Origin: Deltaproteobacteria bacterium
GTDB taxonomy: Bacteria; Desulfobacterota; Desulfarculia; Adiutricales; Adiutricaceae
NCBI GenBank assembly: GCA_031279525.1
Contig: JAITIH010000301.1
Span: 1-6,246 of the forward strand
Direction of reading: 5' to 3'
DNA length: 6,246 nucleotides
Below, in pieces: positions 1-5,313 of the stretch. Position numbers and translations under genes: made by a program. The notes below the pieces were generated by a model, which saw nothing but the letters and a program-made list of their open reading frames with translations, was not told where the DNA came from and did not search any database. Position 1 is the first letter of the stretch, and every line of letters begins with the position of its first letter.

Positions 1-90
1 AATTTTAAATTAAACATATAAAAAATCTCTTCGTCATATCTGTTATCGCTCCGTTTTTTTTTCCCTCAGCTAACCTCGCGATTTATTTTT

Positions 91-119
91 TTTACTGTTA
101 AATCATTGATTTTTATAGG
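91..119 (+). promoter_or_regulatory. Possible upstream sigma70-type promoter
   Basis: TTTACT at 91-96 matches the -35 consensus at 4 of 6 positions. It is followed after 17 nt by TATAGG at 114-119, which matches the -10 at 4 of 6. The expected start would be near 126, giving a leader of about 130 nt that contains the palindrome at 150-159. In such AT-rich DNA chance matches are common, so this is only a candidate. Confidence 0.25.
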
Positions 120-149
120 GTTTTTCTCTGGAAAAATTTTAGCGACGCC

Positions 150-159
150 GTCTTAAGAC
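150..159. promoter_or_regulatory. Perfect 10-bp palindrome GTCTTAAGAC, possible operator
   Basis: GTCTTAAGAC is a perfect inverted repeat. It is flanked by GCC at 147-149 and GGC at 165-167, and more loosely by AAAAATTTT (132-140) and AAATTTTTT (169-177), so dyad symmetry extends outwards imperfectly. It lies between the two promoter candidates, where a regulator could act. No matching regulator is encoded in the window, and TTAAG words are common in this genome's coding DNA, so the role is unproven. Confidence 0.2.
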
Positions 160-186
160 CGATGGGCGAAATTTTTTAGGACTAAT

Positions 187-215
187 TTGTTTTTGGGGGT
201 TCTTTATGATATAAG
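187..215 (+). promoter_or_regulatory. Possible proximal sigma70-type promoter of the chemotaxis gene
   Basis: TTGTTT at 187-192 (3 of 6 consensus positions) and TATAAG at 210-215 (5 of 6) are separated by an ideal 17 nt. Transcription would begin near 222, about 36 nt before the ATG at 258. This is the better of the two candidates because of its -10 match and its distance to the gene. I saw no convincing sigma28 or sigma54 promoter, although chemotaxis genes often use sigma28. Confidence 0.35.
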
Positions 216-257
216 ATAGTTTGAAAATCAAAACGAAAAATTGAAGCGAGGTGCTGA

Positions 258-2294
258 ATGGCGTTTAAAACTAAGATATACATCATTTCCGCCTTTCTCT
301 GCTTGACTACCCTCGTAGTGGCCGTAAGCGGCTTTCTCGCTCTGGAAAAACTCAATGCGGGGGCGCAGTTGAGTTCCCAGATGCAGACTCAAGCCGCCGT
401 CATTCACAACGTGAAAAACTATATCGACATCGTTTCCTTAGGAATTCGAGAAATAGTTTTGAACGACGACGTTAAGGTCAAAAAAGACGAAAAAGCTCGG
501 CTAGACGAGATTATTCTCAAAAAGGTGACCCCCATTCTCCGGGAGTTCCAGCCGACCGACCTCCAAAAAGCCGATTGGGCCCAATTTCTGAAGATCTGGG
601 ACGAGCACAAGTCGATCGTTGAGGAAATTTACGTCTTAAGTCTTAAGAACACCGATTACGTTGGCAAGCTGGTCTCGGTCAACGGCAGCTTCGACTACTG
701 GCTCGCTTACGAGCCGGGACTAAGGAAGCTCCACGACATGGCCACCTTGTGGCCCCAGGATTCCCCCGGGGCTTTTGAGGCCAATAGCCTGGCCTTTTTA
801 ACCTTGGAATGTCTAGAGGCCATTAAAGGCCTACAGATGCGCGAGAAGTTGGCCATTTTGTCCTTGAGCGACGAAGAAAGGAACCGGCACGTCGCCGAAG
901 GCCGCCAGGAGTTAACTCGGATCACCTCCTTAATGAACCAGATGGAAAACATTCTGACCAATCCGGCCGTGACCAAAAAAGAGTTGGACGAGTTCAACAA
1001 AGGCTTTAGGAGCGCCGTCAAAGACATCCATTACGCCGAAACCGGTCAGGTCAGCCGTGATAGGATCGACTACGCCCCGCCGGACAATTTCATCCACCCC
1101 GTTTTAAAGGAACTCTCCGAGCAGTATTGGCACGTCGTTAAGCCCAAAAGGGGCGGCGGCACGGAGATCTTCAATCGGGTCAACGAGCTGTCGCAGGAAA
1201 ACACCAATGGCCGGGCCTTTTCCATCCTGGTGGAGCGCTGTAACCCGGTCCGCCTCTTAGAAACCCAGATTTTAGAGTCCCTAAAGCAGTCCGGCGACGC
1301 CTTGGTCTCCGAAACCCTGGTCGAGTCCAACCGCATTTTCCATCAGGTTCGGGCCGTTCTCTTATTCGTCTCCATCGGGGGCTTGTTTTTGGGCGTTTTG
1401 GGGACCTTTGTCTTTACCACCAAGCTGAACCGGACTTTGGAGCTCATCGTTGAGGACCTGTTTCAGAGCTCTAAGAGAACGGCCACGGCCTCGCAGTCCC
1501 TGTCCGACTCTTCCTTGGCCATCGCCAGGGGGGCGGGCGACAACGCCTCCTCTTTAGGCGAGGTGGAAACTTCGATCGCCGAGCTAAGCTCCATGGTCCA
1601 GCAGAATTCAGACGCCGCGGCCAAGGCCAATGGCCTCATGCGCATGGTGGACGAGCAGGCCCACGAGGCCCGCCAGTCGATGCAGAAGATCAAGGAGTCA
1701 ATGGACAAGATCGGGGCCTCCGGCCAGGAGATCCGCAAGATCGTCAAAACCATCGACGAGATCGCCTACCAAACCAACCTTTTGGCCTTAAACGCCGCGG
1801 TCGAGGCCGCCCGGGCCGGGGAGAGCGGGGCGGGCTTCGCGGTGGTGGCCGAGGAGGTTAGAGGCCTGGCCGTCAAGAGCGGCGAGGCGGTTCAGAACAC
1901 CTCCAACCTCATCATGGACACTATCGCCAACATCGAAAAAGGGGTGAGGCTAGTCCAGGAAACCTTCTCCGGCTTCGCCGTTTTGGTCGACAACGAGACC
2001 AACGCGGCCAAGCTCATCTCCGAGGTCGACCAGGCCGCCCACGAGCAGGCCGCCAGCATCAAAAACATCGCCCAGGCCTCCTCCCACATTGAGCAAGTAA
2101 CCCAGAAAACGGCCTCCTCGGCCGAAAACTCGGCCCAATTGGCCGAGTCCTTGTACCATTCGTCGCAGGGAGTCTTAAAGATCGTCACTCAAATCGAGGA
2201 ACTAATCAGAGGCGCGGGCGTGGAGTCCTCGACCTTCGACCGCCTGTCCGCGCCGGCCCCGGTCCCCACCCTGGTCGACGAGGCCATAGCGTAA
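258..2294 (+). CDS. Methyl-accepting chemotaxis protein, membrane-bound, HAMP-poor
   Basis: This 678-residue chemoreceptor should sense a ligand outside the membrane and control CheA kinase through CheW. Residues about 7-29 form a first membrane helix, about 30-364 a large periplasmic region, and about 365-387 a second helix. The cytoplasmic coiled coil runs to about 652. Its hairpin tip is canonical, with IAYQTNLLALNAAVEAARAG from residue 502 followed by GFAVVAEEVRGLA (526-538); tip residues equivalent to Tsr R388 and E391 are R519 and E522. The coiled coil starts almost directly after the second helix, so there is no recognisable full HAMP domain. The periplasmic region is mostly helical-looking, has cysteines at 184 and 328, and matches no sensor family I can name. 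The ATG start has GAGGT at 248-252, five bases upstream. No C-terminal NWETF-like CheR tether is present, and no other che gene is in the window. GC rises from about 40% near the 5' end to about 78% at the tip-coding part. Confidence 0.95.
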   Translation: MAFKTKIYIISAFLCLTTLVVAVSGFLALEKLNAGAQLSSQMQTQAAVIHNVKNYIDIVSLGIREIVLNDDVKVKKDEKARLDEIILKKVTPILREFQPTDLQKADWAQFLKIWDEHKSIVEEIYVLSLKNTDYVGKLVSVNGSFDYWLAYEPGLRKLHDMATLWPQDSPGAFEANSLAFLTLECLEAIKGLQMREKLAILSLSDEERNRHVAEGRQELTRITSLMNQMENILTNPAVTKKELDEFNKGFRSAVKDIHYAETGQVSRDRIDYAPPDNFIHPVLKELSEQYWHVVKPKRGGGTEIFNRVNELSQENTNGRAFSILVERCNPVRLLETQILESLKQSGDALVSETLVESNRIFHQVRAVLLFVSIGGLFLGVLGTFVFTTKLNRTLELIVEDLFQSSKRTATASQSLSDSSLAIARGAGDNASSLGEVETSIAELSSMVQQNSDAAAKANGLMRMVDEQAHEARQSMQKIKESMDKIGASGQEIRKIVKTIDEIAYQTNLLALNAAVEAARAGESGAGFAVVAEEVRGLAVKSGEAVQNTSNLIMDTIANIEKGVRLVQETFSGFAVLVDNETNAAKLISEVDQAAHEQAASIKNIAQASSHIEQVTQKTASSAENSAQLAESLYHSSQGVLKIVTQIEELIRGAGVESSTFDRLSAPAPVPTLVDEAIA

Positions 2295-2310
2295 GGCGCT
2301 AGCCGGCTCT

Positions 2311-2346
2311 AGCCAGGCCCCTATAGGCTCCCCATCGGGCCTGGCT
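2311..2346 (+). terminator. 10-bp stem-loop 17 nt after the chemotaxis gene
   Basis: AGCCAGGCCC at 2311-2320 pairs perfectly with GGGCCTGGCT at 2337-2346, leaving a 16-nt loop. It is followed by TAAAAAGG and then a T5 at 2355-2359, so the U-tract is displaced from the stem. It may slow polymerase or protect the 3' end rather than terminate by itself. The stronger hairpin at 2361 follows immediately. Confidence 0.45.
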
Positions 2347-2360
2347 TAAAAAGGTTTTTC

Positions 2361-2396
2361 CCCCCATTTTGGGCTCGTGGCCCAAAATGGGGGTTT
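2361..2396 (+). terminator. Strong intrinsic terminator of the chemotaxis gene
   Basis: CCCCCATTTTGGGC (2361-2374) and GCCCAAAATGGGGG (2380-2393) form a perfect 14-bp stem with the 5-nt loop TCGTG, followed by TTT at 2394-2396. Stem length and tight loop make this the most stable hairpin in the window. The T tract is short, so efficiency is uncertain. Termination of the chemotaxis transcript is the obvious role. Confidence 0.7.
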
Positions 2397-2399
2397 ATG

Positions 2400-2426
2400 A
2401 GGGCGGTGGAAGGGTTTTACCGCCCT
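2400..2426. repeat. 8-bp inverted repeat, third hairpin of the train
   Basis: AGGGCGGT (2400-2407) and ACCGCCCT (2419-2426) form a perfect 8-bp stem around an 11-nt loop. No T tract follows on the + strand, so it is not a standard terminator. It sits only 6 nt past the previous stem and forms part of a regularly spaced series. Confidence 0.45.
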
Positions 2427-2453
2427 GGCCCCTGGTCCCTATTCTTTGGCTGG

Positions 2454-2487
2454 CGCCGCCAGGCTCGCGCTTTGGCGGCGAATTTTT
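2454..2487 (+). terminator. Second terminator-like hairpin with a T5 tail
   Basis: CGCCGCCA (2454-2461) and TGGCGGCG (2473-2480) form a perfect 8-bp GC-rich stem with an 11-nt loop, followed by AATTTTT at 2481-2487. This is the classic form of a rho-independent terminator on the + strand. It lies about 160 nt past the chemotaxis stop codon, so it would be a back-up terminator or the end of an unseen short transcript. Confidence 0.5.
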
Positions 2488-2757
2488 GGCGTAAATCGCC
2501 TTACTTTTTTTCCAAAGCTGTTTTTGGCCTTAATTTTTAGGCTCGTTCGGCCCTCTTTTTTGGTCTCCGTCTCGCCCGCGCCAAAAAGCCTTTGCGGCGA
2601 CCCCTTAGAGGTCGATTGGCGAAACGCCCCGGCCTTTAGGGTTAAACTTTCTCATTGCCCAAATCCGTCCATTTCGCGAAAAAATAATTAAAATCCATTA
2701 CCAAAGCCTAAAGCGGCCACAATCGGGCGGTTAGGGCGTTCCTAAAGCGGGTGAGCG

Positions 2758-3915
2758 ATGTTCGTGTCTTTTGGCGTCCTTCTGACTATAGGCGTTTTCT
2801 TCGGCTTTATAACGTTTTTGCCCTTTTCCTGGCCGACCCGGGCCGGCCTTACGGCGGCGGCCGCCATTTTCGCCTCGCGGGTGGCCATCTTGCGCTACGT
2901 TTTCGGGGGCGTAGGGGGCATTGAGGCCCCTAAGGGCCTTCTCTACGCCACTTCCTTTTTCCAGGGCGCGGTGGCGCTCCTTTTTTTATTTGGCCTGTTT
3001 CGGCTAGTCGCCATGGGGCTGACCGCCCTTTTGGCCTTTCTGCCGTCGCCTTTGGGCCAGTTCTTTGAGCTCTTCAAAAAGGGCCTTGGTCTGCCCAAAG
3101 TTTCCCTTGGCCTTTTAGTCGTGGCCCTTTTGGCCTCCGGGGTCAGCCTGTGGCAGGCCGCTAAGGTCCCGGTCCTTAAAAAATCGGAAGTCGTCATAAA
3201 CTCCTGGCCCAAGGGCTTAGACGGGCTAACCATGGCCATTTTGGCCGACGCCCATATCAGTCGCTTCTTCGACCGGCCCTGGGTCGAGGAGGTGGTGGAC
3301 CTGACCATGGCCCAGAAGCCGGACTTAATCTTATTGCCCGGGGATGTCGTGGACGGCTCGGTCGAACAGAGGGCCGAGGACGTGGCCCCTTTGGCGAGGC
3401 TGTCGGCCCCTTACGGAGTCTTCGCCATCGTCGGCAACCACGAATACTACTCTGGGTTAATGGAGTGGCTGCCGGCCTTCGAGAGGCTTGGCTTTAAGAC
3501 GCTTTACAACAGCCACGCGCTCGTCTTCCCCTTTGGGGTCCCTTTGATCCTGGCCGGGGTGACCGACTTGACCGCCTTGGACTCGCGCTTTAACCTTCCA
3601 GGCCCGGATCTGGCCAAGGCCTTGGAGGGGGCCCCCAAGGCCCCGGTCGTCCTCATGGAGCACCGGCCGTCCCGGGCCCGCCAAAACGCTAAAGACCCAA
3701 GGGTGACCATTCAAATTTCCGGCCACACCCACGGGGGCATGCTGCCGGGGCTAAAGGCCTTGGTGGCCAAAGTCAACGACGGCTTCGTGGTCGGTTGGTA
3801 CGACGTAGGCGACTTAAAGCTCTTCGTCCACCCTGGCCTTGGCCTTTGGAACGGCTTTCCCATGCGCCTGTTCGACCCTTCGGAAATAACCATAGTCACC
3901 GTCCGCGCGGCCTAA
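2758..3915 (+). CDS. Membrane-anchored metallophosphoesterase (YkuE/YaeI-like)
   Basis: This is a calcineurin-like, two-metal phosphoesterase of 385 residues. Four hydrophobic segments (about 1-22, 27-49, 64-86, 115-134) precede the catalytic domain, about 150-385. Every family metal-site motif is present: D164-x-H166, GDVVD (195-199), GNHE (226-229), a lone histidine H302 in MEHRPS, and GHTH (322-325). The enzyme should be active. The layout resembles YkuE/YaeI-type proteins, some of which act on lipid-linked phosphodiesters or pyrophosphates, but the substrate here cannot be read from sequence. The basic loop between helices 3 and 4 (FKKGLGLPK, 106-114) suggests that loop is cytoplasmic, which would place the catalytic domain outside the membrane; this is inference. 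The ATG follows GGGTGAG (2749-2755). It lies 24 nt upstream of the cysteine desulfurase, so co-transcription is likely, although no functional link between the two is obvious. Confidence 0.9.
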   Translation: MFVSFGVLLTIGVFFGFITFLPFSWPTRAGLTAAAAIFASRVAILRYVFGGVGGIEAPKGLLYATSFFQGAVALLFLFGLFRLVAMGLTALLAFLPSPLGQFFELFKKGLGLPKVSLGLLVVALLASGVSLWQAAKVPVLKKSEVVINSWPKGLDGLTMAILADAHISRFFDRPWVEEVVDLTMAQKPDLILLPGDVVDGSVEQRAEDVAPLARLSAPYGVFAIVGNHEYYSGLMEWLPAFERLGFKTLYNSHALVFPFGVPLILAGVTDLTALDSRFNLPGPDLAKALEGAPKAPVVLMEHRPSRARQNAKDPRVTIQISGHTHGGMLPGLKALVAKVNDGFVVGWYDVGDLKLFVHPGLGLWNGFPMRLFDPSEITIVTVRAA

Positions 3916-3939
3916 GGGCCACGGACTTAAAGGCGTCCC

Positions 3940-5088
3940 ATGCCCCGGCGAATCTACGTGGACAACTCGGCCACCACCCCGGTCTCAGACGGGGCCCTAG
4001 CCGCCATGCTCCCTTTTTTTCAAGAGCATTTCGGGAATCCTTCGGCCATTTACAGCTATGGCCTTGAGGCCAACAAGGCCTTGGAGGAAAGCCGCCGGGC
4101 CGTGGCTAAGGCCTTGGGGGCCTTATCCAGCGAGATTTTTTTCGTCTCCGGCGGCACGGAAAGCGACAACTGGGCCATCCACAGCGTGGCCGAGCGCTAC
4201 GGGGACAAGGGCAAGCACGTCGTCTCCACGGCCATTGAGCACAAGGCGGTTTTAAACACCTTGGGAAAGCTCAAAGAGCGAGGCTTTGAGGTGACCTTGC
4301 TGCCCCCCGACCGGGACGGCCTCGTCTCCCCTGAGAGGCTGGCCAGGGCCCTTCGCGACGACACTATTTTGGTCTCCGTCATGATGGCCAACAACGTGGT
4401 GGGCACAATCATGGACGTCAAGGCTCTGGCCAAGGAGGCCCACAAGCGCAAAGCCGTCTTTCACGTCGACGCCGTCCAGGCCGCCGGGTATCTGCCCATC
4501 GACGTCCGGGACCTGGACGTGGACTTACTGTCAATTTCCGGCCACAAGTTTCATGGGCCCAAAGGGGCGGGGGCTCTTTTCGCCAAGATCCCGCGCCTAC
4601 CCACGGCCTACCTCACCGGCGGCGGCCAGGAAAGGGGAGGCCGGTCAGGGACCGAGAACCTGCCCGGGATCGTCGGGATGGCCAAGGCCCTTAAGGAGGC
4701 GGTCGCTAACTTGGAGCGGGTCGAGGAGTTGAAAAGCTTAAGGGATCGGCTGATTGAGGGGATTTTGACGATTCAGGGCTCGTTTTTGACCGGCGACGAG
4801 GTTCGCCGGCTGCCGGGCCTGGCCTCGTTCGTCTTCACGGGCCTTAGGTCCAGCGTTTATCTCATAAATTCGCTCAACGAAAAGGGGATTTGCGCGAGCT
4901 CCGGCTCGGCCTGCTCGGCCTCCTCCCAAGAGGCCTCCCACGTCCTTAAGTCCATGGGCTACACGGACGACTTAGCCATGGCCTCCTTAAGGATCTCTTT
5001 GTCCCATTACAACACGGCCGAGGAAGTCCGAGCCATCGTCGAGGCCATGCCCGACGCGGTCCGGGAAGCCCGGTCCAGGCGCCTTTAG
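3940..5088 (+). CDS. Cysteine desulfurase, NifS/IscS type
   Basis: This is a pyridoxal-phosphate enzyme of 382 residues. It removes sulfur from L-cysteine, giving alanine and an enzyme-bound persulfide used for Fe-S clusters, tRNA thiolation or other sulfur transfer. The N-terminus reads YVDNSATTP (6-14). GGTESDN (71-77) forms the cofactor phosphate site, H101 stacks on the ring, D177 (HVDAVQ) binds the pyridine nitrogen, and K203 (SGHKFHGPKG) is the Schiff-base lysine. RSGTEN (235-240) is intact. The catalytic cysteine is C325 in SSGSACSA; the residues following the serine-rich loop fit group I (NifS/IscS) rather than SufS. Length fits NifS-like proteins. AAAGG (3929-3933) lies six bases before the ATG. 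No IscU/NifU scaffold, IscR or tRNA thiolase gene is in the window, so its acceptor is unknown. A second cysteine, C318, precedes the active one by seven residues. Confidence 0.95.
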   Translation: MPRRIYVDNSATTPVSDGALAAMLPFFQEHFGNPSAIYSYGLEANKALEESRRAVAKALGALSSEIFFVSGGTESDNWAIHSVAERYGDKGKHVVSTAIEHKAVLNTLGKLKERGFEVTLLPPDRDGLVSPERLARALRDDTILVSVMMANNVVGTIMDVKALAKEAHKRKAVFHVDAVQAAGYLPIDVRDLDVDLLSISGHKFHGPKGAGALFAKIPRLPTAYLTGGGQERGGRSGTENLPGIVGMAKALKEAVANLERVEELKSLRDRLIEGILTIQGSFLTGDEVRRLPGLASFVFTGLRSSVYLINSLNEKGICASSGSACSASSQEASHVLKSMGYTDDLAMASLRISLSHYNTAEEVRAIVEAMPDAVREARSRRL

Positions 5089-5111
5089 AAATAAGCTTTA
5101 GCCCTGACGTT

Positions 5112-5166
5112 AAAAAACCCCTAAAGCCCAAAAATGGCCTCCCTTAAGGCCAAAAAAATCTAGGGG
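5112..5166 (-). terminator. Probable terminator of the reductase-rhodanese gene
   Basis: Read on the - strand, CCCCTA (complement of 5161-5166) pairs with TAGGGG (complement of 5118-5123) and is followed directly by six T (5117-5112). Between the arms is an inner 6-bp hairpin, TGGCCT (5135-5140) with AGGCCA (5147-5152), which on the - strand is itself followed by T5 (5134-5130 complement ends in GGGC). Either or both could stop transcription arriving from the reductase gene. Confidence 0.45.
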
Positions 5167-5201
5167 GGGAAAACCGCGATTTTAGGAAGGGCTTTTTTGG
5201 G

Positions 5202-5251
5202 GGGCTCGCCAATCCCACGGAACCCACGGCTAAAAAAGGGCGGGCGAGCCC
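5202..5251. repeat. 9-bp inverted repeat with a 32-nt loop
   Basis: GGGCTCGCC (5202-5210) and GGCGAGCCC (5243-5251) are perfectly complementary. The loop contains a tandem copy of CCCACGG (5214-5220 and 5223-5229) separated by AA. No T tract follows directly on either strand, so it is not a textbook terminator. It may stabilise a 3' end. Confidence 0.4.
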
Positions 5252-5261
5252 TAAAGGGGCG

Positions 5262-5285
5262 GGGCTAACCCTGCGGGGTTAGCCC
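5262..5285. repeat. 10-bp perfect hairpin with a 4-nt loop
   Basis: GGGCTAACCC (5262-5271) and GGGTTAGCCC (5276-5285) form a perfect 10-bp stem with a TGCG loop, 29 nt from the reductase stop codon. It is very stable but lacks a U-tract on either strand. The arm sequence TTAGCCC (5279-5285) recurs at 5098-5104 near the desulfurase stop codon, so alternative pairing across the region is possible. Confidence 0.5.
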
Positions 5286-5313
5286 TACCTAAAACGGGCC
5301 GCCGCCCCCAATG

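Larger units (their letters stand above)
1..257. other. AT-rich non-coding leader upstream of the chemotaxis gene
   Basis: This interval has no convincing reading frame on either strand. By hand count it is about 32% GC (81 of 257), far below the genes that follow. It carries long T and A runs (T9 at 54-62, T9 at 85-93), two weak promoter-like arrangements and a short palindrome, each listed separately. I see no terminator hairpin for a gene to the left. It most likely holds the promoter and 5' untranslated region of the chemotaxis gene. AT-rich DNA of this kind could also attract nucleoid proteins, which is inference. Confidence 0.6.
2295..2757. other. 463-bp non-coding interval with a train of stem-loops
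   Basis: The interval separates the chemotaxis gene from the metallophosphoesterase operon. Its first 190 bases hold four perfect stem-loops, listed separately. The next 200 bases contain repeated T runs followed by G (2483-2489, 2505-2511, 2521-2527, 2534-2540, 2554-2561) and shorter hairpins such as GGCG/CGCC at 2488-2500. An open frame at 2446-2691 begins with TTG, lacks a ribosome-binding site, overlaps the fourth hairpin and resembles no known protein, so I do not call it a gene. An AT-rich patch at 2678-2700 is the likeliest place for the next promoter, but no good -35/-10 pair is visible. Confidence 0.6.
5089..5313. other. 225-bp convergent intergenic region rich in hairpins
   Basis: The cysteine desulfurase and the reductase-rhodanese gene converge here, so both need termination. 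At least four inverted repeats fill the interval, with T6 tracts on both strands (5193-5198 on +, 5112-5117 on -). I see no gene. For + strand transcripts, AAAGCCC (5123-5129) can pair with GGGCTTT (5189-5195), which runs into the T6 tract, but the ~59-nt loop makes that terminator uncertain. Confidence 0.6.

Noticed and set aside
157..167. CCGAT resembling a sigma28 -10 core
   Set aside because: No TAAA-type -35 box lies at the proper distance upstream.
2446..2691. 81-codon open frame on the + strand
   Set aside because: It starts with TTG without a ribosome-binding site, overlaps the terminator-like hairpin at 2454-2487, and its translation has no recognisable domain.
2943..3308. 121-codon antisense frame inside the metallophosphoesterase gene
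   Set aside because: It is a shadow of a strongly supported gene in GC-rich DNA, with no domain of its own.
3795..4067. 90-codon frame bridging the metallophosphoesterase and desulfurase genes
   Set aside because: It overlaps both well-supported genes in another frame, and its arginine/proline-rich translation is typical of an out-of-frame shadow.
4058..4255. 65-codon + strand frame and the antisense frames within the desulfurase gene
   Set aside because: All overlap a gene with a complete set of catalytic motifs and show only composition-driven residues.
5214..5229. Two CCCACGG copies as a possible repeat array or binding site
   Set aside because: There are only two 7-base copies in a GC-rich hairpin loop, which is expected by chance; mentioned only as part of the hairpin.
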